The translations under genes and the position numbers were made by a program. Shown here one piece after another: positions 5,413 to 6,638 of a stretch of 6,638 nt of DNA. Positions within the stretch are counted from its first letter, which is position 1; every line of letters begins with the position of its first letter. The stretch lies in NCBI GenBank assembly GCA_019418025.1, contig DYCR01000048.1, positions 1 through 6,638 of the forward strand, in the 5' to 3' direction. The notes under the pieces were generated by a model, which did not search any database, had not been told where the DNA came from, and was given only the letters and a program-made list of their open reading frames with translations. This DNA is from Clostridiales bacterium. GTDB taxonomy: Bacteria > Bacillota > Clostridia > Oscillospirales > Oscillospiraceae.

Positions 5413-6638
5413 ATGATACGTATTCGTGATATCAATATGGCACCGGCACATTCGGTGAATCAGCTGACCTATGAGGCGGCAAGACTGCTGCGGGTTTCCA
5501 ACAGTGTTGTCCGTCAGGTAAAGATCGTGAAAAAATCCATTGATGCCCGCAAAAAGCCGGATGTGCGGGTGAGCTATACCATTGATGTGAAGGTGGATGG
5601 AAACGAGGAGAAGATCCTAAAAAAATCCGGCTGCAAAAAGGCGGCCATTGCACCGTGGTTCCATTACAAGGTCCGGCAGATGACCAATCCGCAGGCTTCA
5701 AGACCTGTTGTGGTTGGATTCGGCCCTGCGGGCATGTTTGCAGGATTGGTGCTTGCCATGTCCGGCTGCCGCCCCATCATCTTAGAGCGGGGAGACGATG
5801 CGGTCACACGCCATGAAAAGGTGGCGCATTTTTGGAAAACGGGAGAACTGGACCCGGAAAGCAATGTGCAGTTTGGTGAAGGCGGTGCGGGGACATTCTC
5901 TGACGGAAAGCTGAACACGGGTGTCAATAACCCCAGAATCGGCTGGATTCTGGAACAGTTCGTGGCAGCGGGGGCCCGTGAGAATATCCTGTATGATGCA
6001 AAGCCTCACGTTGGGACGGATGTACTGCTGAATGTGGTCCAGTCCATCAGAAACAGAATTCTTTCCCTTGGAGGCGAGGTCCGCTTCCGCACACAGGTGA
6101 CCGGCATTAAGCTGGATCAGGGAGCTATCTGCGGTGTGGCACTTGCAGACGGCAGTGTGATCGAGACGGATCATGTGATCTTTGCCATCGGACACAGCGC
6201 AAGAGACACCTTCCAAATGCTTTTGGATGCAGGTGTGCCGATGGAGGCAAAGCCCTTCTCCATGGGTGCAAGAATCGAGCATAGACAGGCAGATATCGAT
6301 GTTTCTCAGTACGGCTGCATCAATGCGGCACTTCCTCCGGCGGACTATAAGCTGGTCAGCCACTTGGAGGATGCAACGGTGTACACGTTTTGCATGTGTC
6401 CGGGCGGGTATGTGGTTGCGGCGGCATCGGAAGAGGGCGGTGTCGTGACAAACGGCATGAGCTATGCAGACCGCGACGGTGCCAATGCCAACGCCGCACT
6501 GCTCGTGACCGTGAATCCGGCAGATTTTCCATATCCCGGTCCCTTGGGCGGCGTGCAGTGGCAGCGCCAGATCGAACAGCGGGCATTTGAAGTGAGCGGT
6601 GGCTATCGAGCCCCGGCTCAGACGGTTGGGGACTTTCT
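5413..6638 (+). CDS. COG2509-type FAD-dependent oxidoreductase, truncated by window end
   Basis: This open frame runs off the right edge after 408 codons; family members are usually somewhat over 500 aa, so about the last quarter is missing. The N-terminal 90 or so residues form a small alpha/beta region (VSYTIDVKVDG near 53-63) before the FAD domain. PVVVGFGPAGMFAGL (98-112) is the dinucleotide-binding loop, followed by an acidic strand end (IILERG, 122-127). VQFGEGGAGTFSDGKLNT (152-169) and CPGGYVVAAASEEGG (329-343) are hallmark motifs of this uncharacterised dehydrogenase group. HVIFAIGHSARDTF (254-267) is a second FAD-contacting segment. The reaction is unknown. The ATG lies 2 nt after the stop of the BaiN-like gene, with AGGAA (5403-5407) in that gene's last codons, so the two are almost surely co-transcribed and translationally coupled. 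Function with its neighbour is inference. Confidence 0.9.
   Translation, partial: MIRIRDINMAPAHSVNQLTYEAARLLRVSNSVVRQVKIVKKSIDARKKPDVRVSYTIDVKVDGNEEKILKKSGCKKAAIAPWFHYKVRQMTNPQASRPVVVGFGPAGMFAGLVLAMSGCRPIILERGDDAVTRHEKVAHFWKTGELDPESNVQFGEGGAGTFSDGKLNTGVNNPRIGWILEQFVAAGARENILYDAKPHVGTDVLLNVVQSIRNRILSLGGEVRFRTQVTGIKLDQGAICGVALADGSVIETDHVIFAIGHSARDTFQMLLDAGVPMEAKPFSMGARIEHRQADIDVSQYGCINAALPPADYKLVSHLEDATVYTFCMCPGGYVVAAASEEGGVVTNGMSYADRDGANANAALLVTVNPADFPYPGPLGGVQWQRQIEQRAFEVSGGYRAPAQTVGDF

Noticed and set aside
5782..6363. Minus-strand open frame (193 aa)
   Set aside because: Shadow of the COG2509-type gene, whose plus-strand frame is open from 5413 to the window end with hallmark motifs.

Overview
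The window looks like a chromosomal segment of a Gram-positive, moderate-GC gut Clostridia, most likely an Oscillospiraceae/Ruminococcus-type genome. This rests on strong AGGAGG-type ribosome binding sites, consensus sigma-A promoters with 17-bp spacers, a YlmH–DUF896 gene pair typical of Firmicutes, and two flavoproteins (BaiN/YhiN-like and COG2509-like) common in anaerobic Firmicutes. No taxonomic search was possible, so this is inference.

Layout from left to right. Positions 7-49 hold two tight hairpins, possibly the end of an IS200/IS605-type element lying left of the window. A Na+/solute symporter (SSS family) follows on the minus strand (72-1529) with a perfect consensus promoter. Its divergent neighbour (1784-2638, +) is a DNA-binding protein with two predicted winged-helix units and its own sigma-A promoter. 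The last quarter of that gene is AT-rich, unlike the rest, and it is followed in the same frame by the decayed C-terminal part of a HicB-like antitoxin (about 2669-2809). The stretch 2639-2924 (286 bases) contains only that remnant, a possible weak terminator, and the terminator of the next gene. The intergenic stretch 1530-1783 contains only the two divergent promoters and their leaders.

Next is a minus-strand translation cluster: ylmH (3294-4079), a DUF896 gene (3074-3283), a terminator, and tRNA-Ser(UGA) with encoded CCA (2925-3013). The 3' arm of the DUF896 terminator also reads as the -35 box of a tRNA promoter.

Divergent from ylmH, across a short intergenic region with back-to-back promoters, is a plus-strand operon of two FAD-dependent oxidoreductases: a BaiN/YhiN-like protein (4202-5410, GTG start corrected from the promoter position) and, 2 nt downstream, a COG2509-type FAD-dependent protein (5413 to beyond the window end).

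I found no CRISPR array, complete transposase, or convincing new multi-gene system. The most interesting points are the terminator/promoter overlap at the tRNA, the antitoxin remnant behind the double winged-helix gene, and the unexplained tail of that gene.
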